64,000 nucleotides of DNA from Macrocystis pyrifera (taxonomy: Eukaryota > Sar > Phaeophyceae > Laminariales > Laminariaceae), in NCBI GenBank assembly GCA_031763025.1, contig JASSKH010000010.1, positions 4,583,901 through 4,647,900 on the forward strand. Direction: 5' to 3'. The position numbers and the translations under genes were made by a program. The notes under the pieces are model-generated. The model saw nothing but the letters and a program-made list of their open reading frames with translations, was not told the origin of the DNA and did not search any database. Within the stretch, counting starts at the first letter, position 1; each line of letters begins with the position of its first letter. This document shows, piece after piece, positions 8,742 through 19,796 of the stretch.

Positions 8742-9780
8742 TAGAAACGCGCGGACGCGAAGGCGGAAGTTATTGCACAGGCGCAGGCGTGCGCGCTACG
8801 GCGGTCGTCTCTAGAAGCGGGCGCAACGCGCGCGTTGCGTTACGGTGCAGTGCTACCCAATGGAGAACACGAACGCTGGTAGACAGAAAGACAAAGACAG
8901 AAAAAAAAGGAAGAAAGACAAGGTACTCTAAAATGCAGTGACTCGACTCATGCCAAAACAAAAAAAAGGAGGAAGGCTCACCTAAAGGCAGAGGAAGGCT
9001 CGAAGAACAGGTCGAAGCGGTGGCCACGAGCAGAGATGTAGTCCGTAAGACGCCGCCAAGTGTGATGTGGGAGAGGAGTAAGGGTTCCAAGGGATGATGA
9101 TCCACAGAAGAAGTGTGACACAGGTGTCTGTGCTTGGTCAAACTCAGACCTAGTTCTTATTGGAGTTCTCGTATTTTATTGGTGCGAAGCTTGCACAAAA
9201 GGGGCAAGTGAGAAGAGTGAGAAGGGAGGGGGGGGGGAAGCAGATGCTTTTTGAAGCCAGAAGTATCATCTGGCTTCAACCGGCTATAATCTACTGGCAA
9301 GGGTGCATGCTATATCCTCAACTTCAATAGTGCAACACCCCGTAAGGGTGCATGCGTTACCCTCGACTTCAACAGTACAACACCTCGTAGAACCTGACGA
9401 ACATACCACGTGCGTACATCTCTGTCTCCTCGGCTACTCAGATGCTAGTCTGCGTATCATGTCCGCGAATACAAATATCTTAATCCAAACGGGATACGTA
9501 CGTGTACGAGGAATACTAGCACTGCGTACCGGATACTACAACTACGAAATATCTTATTCCAGACGGTAGAAGGGATACGTGTACGGAAGAATACTAACCT
9601 GCGCACCGGTATTACAAATGCAAGATATCTTATTCCAGACGGTAAAAGGAATGAGATCCAATTACTAGAATAATATCTAACGGTCCCTACTGCTGGTTGG
9701 TCTATATACTATAAAGCAGGGTACTCTATCACATAGTACTCTGTTGTAGTTCTGTGGTACGAAGATAGTCAAAAGTGAGA
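8742..9780. other. No gene recognised; short repeats
   Basis: The stretch is GC-rich near 8750-8880, then A/G-rich. A 9-bp stem (GAAGCCAGA/TCTGGCTTC) lies at 9255-9279. A ~46-bp direct duplication spans 9300-9391 (starting AGGGTGCATGC). Three diverged ~75-bp units containing AATATCTTATTCCAGACGG span about 9470-9655. No LTR boundary or splice structure could be supported. Confidence 0.6.
9300..9655. repeat. Two short tandem duplications
   Basis: Units of ~46 bp (9300-9346 and 9347-9391) are followed by three ~75-bp units carrying AATATCTTA(A/T)TCC and a TGCG(T/C)ACCGG end. Mismatches show they are not recent. Confidence 0.6.
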
Positions 9781-9793
9781 TTAAGAAAAAAAA

Positions 9794-9885
9794 CGGGGAT
9801 GGTGCGAGTCGAACCTCGGAAGCGAAAATGTTATCCAGCAAGTGCAGTTTAGACCTATACGCTAGAACAGCGCTCGTACAACTGG
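9794..9885 (-). other. Degenerate tRNA-like Pol III unit
   Basis: Read on the minus strand there is an A-box-like TAGCGTATAGG, a B-box-like GGTTCGACTC about 40 bases on, and a T8 run directly after the ...CACCATCCCCG end, as Pol III terminators are placed. The acceptor 5' strand does not pair with CATCCCC, and the T arm lacks a proper five-pair stem. I read this as a tRNA pseudogene or the head of a lost SINE, not a working tRNA. Confidence 0.35.
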
Positions 9886-10584
9886 CATGTCGTGTTTTTT
9901 ACGCAAATCTAAAACACTTTGCACGATCTTCTACAGCAGTAGAGTAGCTGGTACAGGTACGACAGCATATTCAGCAGTACTGCTGTAAAATGCAACGCGA
10001 GGAACGTACGTGTACTGATCCCCTTTCAGCTGGCTCTAGGATCTATCGATCAGCAATGTAGGACACACTGCAATCAGAACTACTACTATACTGTACTGCT
10101 GTAAGTATATTACGAACGCTGCTGTACGAATGAGCCGCAGTACGATCATCCATCGCGCAAGGTGCGCTCACTGCTGCTGCTGGGCAGCAGGGTTGGTTGT
10201 GGGTGCTGTAGGAAGCTGGAGGTAAGCACGCTCTGTGCACTGCTGTGTGTATTGTTCTCTAGGCGGTGGTCCGTGCTCCGTCAACAACCCAAAAAAAATG
10301 TATGATGAGCCGGGGGGAGAAAACAGAGAGCATGGCAATGTACCGATATACGTACGTGCAAAATAAGGCCTCTTTACCGAAACCAGGGAAATCGTCTTAT
10401 TCACTCCCGCCGGAAAAAAAAATTTTAAGCGCCTGCCACGCGCTTCAGAGTGCACGGATCGCGCCGAGACCTAGACCAATGTGTCCGGCAGGGCTTCCCG
10501 TGTCCGTGTGCTTACTGTTTTGCCTAAAAGTGCTCGTGCGAAGAGAAAAGTTGGCAAAAGTACGAAAATTTGACAAATATACGT
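9886..10584. other. No gene recognised
   Basis: Mixed sequence with CTG/CAG-rich patches (10040-10260) and an oligo-A/T-rich right end. The frames here lack protein-like composition and none matches a family I know. Confidence 0.5.
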
Positions 10585-12270
10585 ATACATATATATTTTT
10601 TTTCCTGTTTCTTTTTCTCCTTCGAATTGTTTTCTATGTTTCTTTTTTTTTTTCCACTTTGTTTCGTTTCGTTTCTCTAGGTCATGGAATGTGTATGTCG
10701 TGCCTGTCACACGCAGTATGATGACTTGGCATTGTTGTTGTTGTTGTTGTTGTTTTCTTCACATTAAACCGTTCTTTCTACCCGTCGACATCCAGCACAA
10801 CCAGTGTCCGTGCCGATTCTTCTATCCTAGAAAGTTCTGTGGTCACAAAGCTACGCCACAGAGATACTACGTTGCCACGTATGCAATGCAATGCCATGCC
10901 ATCATACTGGTACGACAGGCACGACATACACATTCCATGACCTAGAGAAACTAAACGAAACAAAGAGAGAAAAAAAAACAAAAACAAAGACAATTCGAAA
11001 GAGAAAAAGAAACAAGAAAAAAGAAACAAATATATACCTGGTATATGTATACCTGGTATATATAGCAACAAACCATCGCACCCCCCCCGCAGGGGATCTG
11101 GCAGACACTTGAAAAGAAGGACCTAGAAACAAAGGAAAAAAAAGAAAACACCACTAGTCGTCAACAGAGTAAGACTAAGAACCAAGGGAAAATAACAGGC
11201 AAACCAAACAAAGCACAAGGCATGCTCCAGGTAGCAGCAGCAGTTTATGGTACGAGTAGCACAGCCAGGGTCTCCCTGCTGGCCCGCCTGGTACCTTGTT
11301 ACCCTGTCTGCCACCATCGTCCAGCATTCGTCAACTATGCCGGGGCCCTCGGCGTCAGACAATACGAAACAAGCAGAGCAGGCTCGTCATCCACCCAGGC
11401 CACACGACTCCTTCTATAAGGCTTATCAATCGGAGAAAGGAAGAGAAAGAAAATATCGTGAAAATCACATAGGGTCAGCGCAAAGAAGAAAATAAAATGA
11501 AAAAAAAATAAAAAAAAAAAACAACAGGAAGACAAAGGAAGACCACGTTCGAATCAGCTGCACCAGTTGGGGGTACGAGTAGTATAGGCATGTTCTAATT
11601 CTTAGTCTGCCCGGTACCTGGCTACTCTATCTGCCATCTCCTTCCTACTTTCGTCCACTGCAGTTTCCCTTCTACTCCTCTTCCCCCCCTCCTCCGCATT
11701 CCCTTGGTCGGGTTTTCTGCTACTCCTCTTGTTGCCCCTCCTCCCCCTATTCCCTTGGACACCACCCACGGCGGATGCGCGGCGCTGCCTACTCAGCTCA
11801 GCCTCAGCCTCGTGCCACCTCACCATGGACCGTTCGGCTGCTTCGAGGATCCCCCGGTACCACTTCCCCGCCTTTTTTGCAGCAGTGGGCCACAGCGCGG
11901 TTTCAACTCCAAACACCAAGGGAGCAAGTTCCGTTATCCATTCGGTGGCTCGGAACTCCCTAAGGTCTTCGACTATGCATCTATGCCAAGTCTTAACCTG
12001 TCCGCCAGGTCTCGGGTTCTCCCCACCAGCAAACGTCCCGAACATTACCCGGCTGGGTAATCGATCCTTGCTTTGCCGTGCCACCCCCCCCGCGAAGAAG
12101 AGACGCCATTGCATTGCATATACGTGGCAACGTAGTATCTCTGTGGCGCAGCTTTGTGACCACAGAACTTGTATCTCTCTGGGATTTAAGAATCGGCACG
12201 GACACTGGTTGTGCTGGATGTCGACGGGTAGAAAGAACGGTTTAATGTGAAGAAAACAACGACAACAACA
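10585..12270 (+). mobile_element. LINE 3' end (plus) split by a nested LINE
   Basis: A plus-strand copy of the LINE 3' region runs 10585-10734, stops at GGCATTG, and resumes at 12108 with ATTGCATTGCAT. It ends near 12270 with GGTTTAATGTGAAGAAAAC and CAA-type repeats. A minus-strand LINE occupies the gap. ATTG is present at both junctions, consistent with a 4-bp target duplication. A further minus-oriented fragment of the same 3' region follows at 12271-12440. Confidence 0.75.
10735..12107 (-). mobile_element. 5'-truncated LINE inserted in another LINE copy
   Basis: The 3' end is the GTT repeat at 10735-10753 (CAA repeats on the coding strand), followed inward by the shared 3' untranslated region. 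The last 170 codons of the LINE ORF span 11602-12114 (FFAGGVARQSKDRLPSRVMFG, GGENPRPGGQVKTW, ending YRAD). It is truncated 5' at ...AGACGCC (12107). The coding remnant is a shadow of the longer LINE-B ORF and encodes no catalytic domain. Confidence 0.8.
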
Positions 12271-12440
12271 ACAGAGATCCTACGCATGTACGTTGCCACG
12301 CATGCAATGCAATGTCATGTCATCATGCAGTACGACAGGCACGAAATACACATTCCATGACCCAGAGAAACGAAACGAAACAAAGGGAAAAAAAACAAAC
12401 AAACAAACAAAGAAGACAATTCGAACGAGAAAAAAAACTG

Positions 12441-13220
12441 AAGTTTGTACAGGGGACACTCTTCTCAAATGAATAATGTATCAATGGCTTTGAACCAATT
12501 TATCTGTTTCATATCGAAGGGTGGACAGACTGGAGGGGTGGACAGACCTTATTGTGTTGGACGCCTGAAGCCGACCCTCCGACCCGAACCCTAACCCTAA
12601 CCCGAGCCCGAACCCTATGCCAGTGGTCAGTGCTGGCGGGATGCTGTGCTTGTTAAGACTCTAGGTTGGCTCGGCCGGCGTGGATGCTGAGCTTGGGAAG
12701 ACTCTAGGTTGACTCGGGATGACTCGGGATGCTGTGGCTGGGAAAGACTCAGAAAGTTGATTAAGCCGCGTAAAACATACCCCTAGCCAATCAGAGTGCC
12801 TAATTATAGCTACCCCAGGAAGATCTAGTTCCACCAAGGTTTGTCCACTACTGTTCATATCAGAGGGCCAATACTGCAGTATACTACGGCTAGCCTGTAT
12901 TAATAGTAAAAACCAAAATTACAAGTTTTCATTGAGACCTTTCCAAACGTCAAAGCTAGAGTGTGTAAACCTGCAAAGATACAATCTATCTCCCACCCTG
13001 TTATCCCCACAGTATCACCAGTCTAAACCGGTGTCGCACACCTACCCCAGCGACCCGGGTTGGTTGACGTTGTCGATACACATACTTGGTATGACTTTAT
13101 ATAATCGTCATTTTTTTCTGTCGATATATTTACCCTCTCAAGTCCCTTTTCATGTCATACTGTACTCGCGCTAATTATCTGTGTACACATCATGTAACTC
13201 CAAGAAGTGAGGTAATAACC
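12441..13220. other. No gene; TTAGGG-like tract and minisatellite remnants
   Basis: At 12580-12615 there are several CCCTAA/CCCGAA units, short and imperfect. At 12655-12745 GACTCTAGGTTG and GACTCGGGATG recur. No coding frame is supported. Confidence 0.6.
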
Positions 13221-13221
13221 A

Positions 13222-13620
13222 GCTTCGACAATAGACGAGGGGGGTCACCTGTCGATGTATATGTATATTGTCTGCGACAATAGATTGTGGAATTTATCTA
13301 TGGATAGATATTGTCGGCGACAATAGACTGGTGATATTGTCGATCGATAGACATTGTCCAACACAATAGATGTGGTGAACTTCGTCCGTCGATGACCATT
13401 GCAGGCCACAATAGATTGTGCGAGATGTCTATCGATAGCCATTGGTGACCACAATAGATTGTGCGAGAGGTCTAACGATGGTCATTGCGGGCCACAATAG
13501 ATTGTGCGAGAGGTCTATCGACGACCATTGTCGACCACAATAGATTGTGCGATATGTCTATCGATGGCCGTTGCCGGCCACAATAGATTGTACAAACTAT
13601 CTATCCATCGATAACAATCT
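13222..13620. repeat. 43-bp satellite with ATTG/CAAT dyads
   Basis: Anchors CACAATAGATTGTGCGAGA fall at 13407, 13450, 13493, 13536 and 13579, exactly 43 bases apart, with more divergent units before them. Each unit carries a dyad ATTGTC-N-GACAAT form and a palindrome close to TATCGATA. Confidence 0.92.
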
Positions 13621-14229
13621 CGAGGATATTTTGCACTTATCCCACGATATATGAGGTATGTCATGTTCTGTATGTATGTATGTGGTAATTTGAACCGACG
13701 TCATGTTGTGGATACTATACGCTCTCACACTCATTTGAAGAATACATTATATATAGATGTGGCCCTTAATAGAAACTCGCGCACCAAGATATTGGTAACT
13801 GTCATCAACTTGTGTGCGCTCTTAGTTTCGGAAATTGACTCGATTTACTACCCTTGCTTTGTCCTACAATCTATTAACTCCACTTTGAATAAAACGTAGA
13901 TCATTAAATTCAAACCACCTTACGCTCAAAATTCTAATATTTCCGTTTCTCATCTCGAGTTTGTTTGTCCCATACTGAAATCAAGAAAGTAAGAGTTATT
14001 TTTTCGGATGCTGGTCATCTATATTTTAGATTATTTTTTTGTTCGGAAATAAATTCGATTTGTTACCCTTACATTGTCCTCGATTAACTGCACTATCAAA
14101 AATAATCTGTATACTAAAAACAAAACCACCTTGACAAGAAAATTATCAGCTTTCCGTTTCTTAACTCGAGATTTTTGTCTCGTACTGAAATGAAGTAAAG
14201 TCAGATTCATATTTTTCGGAGCCCGGCCA
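13621..14229. other. AT-rich stretch, no gene recognised
   Basis: AT-rich sequence containing a diverged duplication: segments near 13780-13990 and 14010-14190 share TAAATTC/GATTTACTACCC and CTCGAGTTTGTTTGTC-like blocks. No protein-like frame. Confidence 0.5.
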
Positions 14230-14880
14230 ACAATCTGTTGTGGGTGGCGATGGCTATTGTTGGACACAATCGCGTACCTATTGTCGGCGGCAATAAAGCC
14301 TCGGCGGTCGTCAAGAATGGCCATCGACATACATCATTCCACGGTAGTATACAATAGGTTTAGGTAGTAGTCTATTACGAAAACACGCCCGACAGTCTAT
14401 TGTGGGTGACGATGGCTATTGATGGATACAATTGCGTATATATTGTTGGCGGCAATAGCCATCGATAGGCAAACGTTTTGGTCTGTTGTTCGAACAATAT
14501 CTATCACGGTTGCTTCCCCAACACCTATTGTTCAGGACAATGGCCATCTATGGACAACCTTTTGACTCCATTGTTAGGGCAAAGGCATATTGTCTCCATT
14601 GCCGAAAATGTATTGTTCCCTGACAATTTCTATGATATATATCGATAGACAGCGTTGCCAGTCTATTGTCGTTAACAACATCTTTCGATAGACAGCGTTG
14701 CCAGTCCATTGTGGTTAGCAGTGTCTATCGATAGAGAGTGTTGCCGGTCTATTATGGTTCACAATGTCTACCGTTAGCCAGCGTTGCCAGTCTATTGTCG
14801 TTAACAATATCCATTGACACACGCATTTTCGGGGCTACCGTAGCGGCAATGTTATATTTCCTTTCTATTGTCCAGGGTAT
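14230..14880. repeat. Diverged block of the ATTG/CAAT satellite
   Basis: The motifs TCTATTGT, GACAATGG and ATCGATAGACAG recur at irregular spacing, with the same dyad logic as the 43-bp array but lower identity. Units around 14640-14800 share CAGCGTTGCCAGTCTATTGT. Confidence 0.8.
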
Positions 14881-15199
14881 ATGCACATCTTACCTCATCT
14901 ATCTTATCCGTACAGAGTGTAACCGAGTTGGAATCACTATTAATAACACAGAGTACTAACCACAACAACACAGCCGACAATGCAACATACCTAACCCCCA
15001 TGATGCCCACTGCCTTGTTGAGACACACAACGTTGCAGCCCTCCTTCACGCTATACCATGCACCGACATTGCTGCTCATCACGATACACCATGCACTCGT
15101 TCAATACTGGTGGTGATCACAAGACGAAAATATGACATTGCTGCGGAACAAAATATTGCGTTGCTTAGTAAATCAGAGTGCATTGTAGGTGTGGAAACA
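14881..15199. other. No gene recognised between satellite blocks
   Basis: Unique-looking sequence separates two satellite blocks. No convincing frame or repeat. Confidence 0.5.
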
Positions 15200-15625
15200 G
15201 GCTGGTGATGGTGTCCATCGATAGACATTGTCCACCACAATCGATTCTCAACGGTGTCCAATGATAGCAATTGCCGGCCACAATATATTAGAAACGTATC
15301 TATCGATAGCCATTGTTGGTCACAATGGATTCAGAAACATGTATATCGATAGCCATAACCGGTCACAATAGATCAAGAAATGTGTTCATCGATAGCCACT
15401 GTGGACCGCAGTAGATTCTGCAAGCTATCCGTCGATAGCCATTGTCGGGGACAATAGCTTTCAACCCAGATACTTCAGCACACTCCTGCCTGAACAATAT
15501 GTTGGGGACGTAACCTATCGATAGGCATTACCGACAACAATGGATCGAGGAACGTGCCAATCGATAGCCTTTGCCGACGACAATAGACCCGTCCATTGCA
15601 CCAATTTGTATTGCTATTGCAGGGG
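15200..15625. repeat. Third block of the ATTG/CAAT satellite
   Basis: Repeated ATCGATAGCCATTGTNGG and CACAATAGATT motifs at roughly 50-60-base spacing, in the same sense as the 13.2-13.6 kb array. Confidence 0.8.
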
Positions 15626-15639
15626 CCATTGTATATTGT

Positions 15640-15782
15640 CCAGGGTGTGCTGGTTCTACCCGTCCGTCGACATCCAGCACAACCCCTGTCCGTGCCGATT
15701 CTTCAAACCTCGAGAGATACTACAAGTTATGTCGACACAAAGCAACGCCACAGATAGAGATACTACGTTGCCACGTACACAG
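15640..15782 (-). mobile_element. LINE 3' terminal fragment
   Basis: It contains the shared 3' end block (CTACCCGTC..GTCGACATCCAGC, GTCCGTGCCGATTCTTC, GATACTACGTTGCCACGTA) in minus orientation. It lacks the CAA tail and the coding part. Confidence 0.75.
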
Positions 15783-15821
15783 GTGGACACTCGGCTCCAG
15801 CCACGGGGTGGTAGGCAAGGG

Positions 15822-16230
15822 ACCCTGTACAGGGTTTACGTGTTGTGCTACCCTGTACAGGGTATACCATCTCTCGGGGTAGCCCTTTCTCATGACCCTG
15901 TACAGGGTTCGACCGGAGGACCCTGTACAGGGTTAATGTGTTGTGCTACGCTGTACAGGGTATACCATCTCTTGGGGTGCTCCTTTCTCGTGACCCTGTA
16001 CAGGGTTCGACCGGAGGACACTGTACAGGGTCAGGGCAGTCAGATGCTGGTCGGGGGGGTCAACTCGTTGACCTCGTACAGGGTCAGACCCTGCACAGGG
16101 TCAGGGCAGTCATACACGGTACGGGGATCAATTCGCTGACCCTGTACAGGGTCGAGCGGGCTTACCCGGTACAGGGTTTATCTCGCGGAACCTGTGCAGA
16201 GTTTTGTATTTGGACCCTTTGCAGGGTTGC
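15822..16230. repeat. Array of 14-bp palindromes ACCCTGTACAGGGT
   Basis: Thirteen perfect or near-perfect copies start at 15822, 15850, 15895, 15920, 15948, 15993, 16018, 16071, 16088, 16139, 16164, 16189 and 16214. Spacings 28-45-25 repeat twice, giving a 98-bp higher-order unit (15822/15920/16018). The end settles at 25-25-25. Later copies mostly keep dyad symmetry at the centre, while some outer bases vary. Confidence 0.95.
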
Positions 16231-16319
16231 ACCAGCGGACCCTGGGGGCGACTGGTTTGACGCGTTATATACCCAGCAGATCTGTTCTGTTGAGACGCGA
16301 TCGGGCCATATATATGTAT

Positions 16320-16447
<128 letters not shown>

Positions 16448-16551
16448 TAATATTACATACGCGTGTCGGACACAACGCTCGAAACGCACATGCACATACA
16501 TACGATAAATCCGAAAAATAGGGAAAGAATATGTTGTCCTCAACTGTGCAG

Positions 16552-16626
<75 letters not shown>
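16552..16626. repeat. Run of 75 consecutive C
   Basis: An uninterrupted C homopolymer follows GTGCAG and ends at AAATG. The poly-Pro/poly-Gly frames across it are not genes. True length may differ, since homopolymers are hard to assemble. Confidence 0.95.
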
Positions 16627-16628
<2 letters not shown>

Positions 16629-18790
16629 ATGACCACACCGGAAAACGAAAAACCTTGTCCACTACGCTGTCCATTTGCAAATCCGCGTCACAAGCGGTTC
16701 TATAGGATGCAGCTTATATCCGTCATATAAATGTAAGGGCACCAACAGACACGTACGAAAAGAACAAACGCAAGCATCTCAAACAGCACGCATACGCGTG
16801 TGTTGTCTTCACAGTACACCGTTTTCCTACCTAACTACATCACAGTATACATAGTGTCCGTCCTGTTTTGATATCCTAGAGATATCCAAATAAATTATGT
16901 GGTCACATATTGTGAGAAAGCGACAATCAACAAAAAAATGCCAATGATTGCGTTCTCGAATTCATCAAAAACACGTTGTCATTGACTATCAGGTACCAAA
17001 TTGGCAAAACCCCCACCTCATACAATCGTTTATATGCTATCATGATGTATTTATGGAGCAAGCTTCTCCAAGGTTGGCGCTCGCTGCGAAACCAAAAATA
17101 ATATAACACACATGTGTGCCTTCACATTCGGCTGTTTTCTCCACCGTAGATAACCCCCCTCTTCAAGGCCATACGACTACGGTCATGCATGACATAAGTA
17201 CCCCGGTATATTAGAACGAAGAGAGACTCCCGAGCTCAAGCTGAGTAATCTACCAGCACATGGGTAACGCCTGAAAAATAATGCACTCACACCTTACGAA
17301 TGGAACATCGACGCAGAGTACTACCCCGCATATTCCAACCGAGACCAATTTCCGACGCTGTATCACAAATAGCACATGCATCAGTATAGGGCAACAAAAC
17401 AACAACCCATTATATCCCCCAAAATACTTTTACGTCGTGTGAAATCCAGCTCTGGACGTGCAGTATCCGTCGCCGCCGATGTCCTTGGGTCTGAACACTG
17501 TTGCAAGACACGTACAATAGGGGTAGGAAGGAGAGCACGACATGCGAACACCGACAGGCAAGTATTAAAAAGCGCAACGATATACAAAAAATGTCGCACA
17601 TACAAACATTCGGCAACCTAGTCTCGGGCTGGGCAGAAAATCTCAGCAAAATCATCGTCAAGTTTCCAACTCGTCCCAGAGTGAACGAGAAGCCGAGGGT
17701 CAGGTCAGAGAAAAAGGATTCGACAACGGTTACACAAAAGACGAGTAACCAAAAACCGTAAAAGGTACACAACCATCGACAGAAATGGGTGGCTAGAACG
17801 CCAACCCATCGCCGGGGTCACACATAATACTTTTAGAAGCTAAATCTCATGGCTACATCTGCGGAGGCGTCGACGTGAACTGGTCTCGTGAAAGCAAAGC
17901 ACTAGACTATGCAGCCTCCGTTACCCCACCCATGTTATGTTCGGTAAGCACAATGGGCAATGCGATGCCATGTCATCATACTGCATACTACGATAAATTC
18001 AGTGGGTTATAGCGGCTCCCGATTCACTTGTTTTCCTGTAGATCTCGGCTTGGTTTCTTGTTACTGCTTGTAGCCGTCATGTGCTTCGAAAAAAGATAAG
18101 TCAGATAGATCACGACCTCCGGTCGTAGTATAGATGATTCAGGTCATACCGCTATGATATGTTGGGGAAGATCTATACAGTACAGACCCCAAACAGGAAA
18201 AGTTAGTTTCCTACTCGTAGATCAAGCAGGCAGGTTTACACGGCTCTCGCCCGCCAACATGAGCTGGATACTACAGATAGATAAGGCTTATATCTGCCCT
18301 GAAAGATTTACCCTCTGGTAGATAGATCCTTGGTGTGTAAAAGGATGACCGGATGACCGGCGCGGTGTCTTTTCCAAGTCTGTCGTCCAAAACGCGGCGG
18401 GTTCAGTTTTTACAGTGATAATACTGTGTAGAGACAAAACGAAGAAAGTCCTCTATCTCTCGTACTCGTACACCTTGCTACCTCAGAACAAAAATATGTG
18501 GACTACTGATTTATTGTCACCTGCGGCGTCCACGCCTGTCGAACAGCAATACTGCTGCTGTAGTTCTAGTCCAAGGGGACCCACCCTCTACGGGTCCCTC
18601 TGTCGTAGCCGTCGCCCTCAGAGATGATGCTGCTCCCCTCTCTGTCTCTGCAGCGTCGTCCTAAAAACCCTGGCCAAGGCATCCTGTGATATCTCAAAAA
18701 AAACTGTCCGCCTTCTGTTCAGGTACGGGTTCGATCTTTTGTCGTCCACGAGAATTCGGTCAAGCCGTCAAGCCGGTGCTGTTATTTTAC
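16627..18790. other. No gene recognised; decayed repeat DNA
   Basis: A faint minus-strand LINE 3' end (CTTCACAGTACACCG, TAGTGTCCG) lies at about 16805-16925. The frame 17410-17772 (minus) has no recognisable domain. The rest shows no repeat period or protein-like frame that I could support. Confidence 0.5.
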
Positions 18791-18814
18791 ATACCCCTGG
18801 TACGTATAGCAGCA

Positions 18815-18885
18815 GCGTGTGTGTGTTCTTCACATTAAACCGTTCTTCTACTCGTCGACATCCAGCAAGCCCAGTAGACCCTGTG
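18815..18885 (-). mobile_element. LINE 3' terminal fragment, CA-tailed type
   Basis: GTGTGTGTTCTTCACATTAAACCG followed by CTACTCGTCGACATCCAGCAAGCCCAG matches the 3' end of LINE-A (25739 onward). The fragment stops within 80 bases. Confidence 0.75.
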
Positions 18886-19019
18886 ATCTACCAGGTATGT
18901 CGTATACCTGGTATACGACATACGTACTGCTGTACGGTACGAGGACGTACAGGCAGTACACGTGGCAATAACAGACACAGAGTAGTAGTGTCGATCAGTG
19001 ATGAATAAATGCTTATTTT

Positions 19020-19043
19020 CCCGGGAGAGATGACTCTCCCGGG
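19020..19043. repeat. Perfect 10-bp stem-loop
   Basis: CCCGGGAGAG and CTCTCCCGGG flank the 4-base loop ATGA. It lies just after an AATAAAT-like element at 19002. It could form a stable RNA hairpin, but nothing nearby shows it is transcribed. Confidence 0.6.
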
Positions 19044-19796
19044 TGGCTATCTCCACCGCACCTGCTCCTCTCGGGGGTCAGGTCGGGTCAACGTGCCCAA
19101 CTGGGCTAAATTGACACACGACACGAAATTGGGAACGTGGAAGTGTGGTGAGCTTCATTTTTACCAATCCGCCGGAGGATAAAAAAAAAAAAAAAAAATG
19201 AATTTTGAATGTTGTGGGTTGTGGGTTGTGGGCCGCATCTCGTCAGGATGTCGCAATTTGGAACAAAACGTTCAAATTGACGAGCAGATATCAAGTTTGC
19301 ATCGTGTGGAGGATCGTTTCTCAAACGGAAACTTGCGCCACGTCCGGGCTATGAGCACGCGAAGCAAGCGGTGAATGGGATCGGGTACAGCACACTCGTG
19401 GATAGGATAGTAACAGCAACGACTCCGATAGATCGGTTATTCCTCGCCCCAAAAAAATGGTACCAGATCTGTCTGCAAAATGCTCTCGATTTTTCGCGTC
19501 CAAACCTTTCAGGGCCTGATTTGCTGGGCACAAGAAAGAGAAGGAGGCAGCAGAGCACCAATAGAGCAACCATTGGCGCCTGTAGCTGTCGGGCTTAGTC
19601 TCCAGTCCCCGAATGAAGTGTGCACTCTGGGTGCTCGGCTCACCTCCCAGGGATAGGGGCAACTTTATGTCAATTAAAAGATTGCGACAACGCGAGTTTT
19701 TTTTAACGTTATTATGTACCATGTATTCGCGTTTGTAAAGCTAAATTAAAGACGGGAAAAACAGCAGCAGCAGTATTTCCAATAATGATAATAATA
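19044..19796. other. No gene recognised; one anonymous frame
   Basis: A 133-residue minus-strand frame (19321-19722) has mixed composition with no domain I recognise. An A18 run (19181-19198) and (GTTGTGG)n at 19213-19231 are present. I do not call a gene. Confidence 0.4.

Noticed and set aside
12580..12615. Chromosome end
   Set aside because: Only a few imperfect CCCTAA units inside ordinary sequence; the same holds for 47897-47912 and 63120-63137.
15822..16230. CRISPR-like array
   Set aside because: The repeat is a 14-bp palindrome, spacers are 3-39 bases and themselves repeat in a 98-bp unit, and there are no cas genes; the DNA is eukaryotic.
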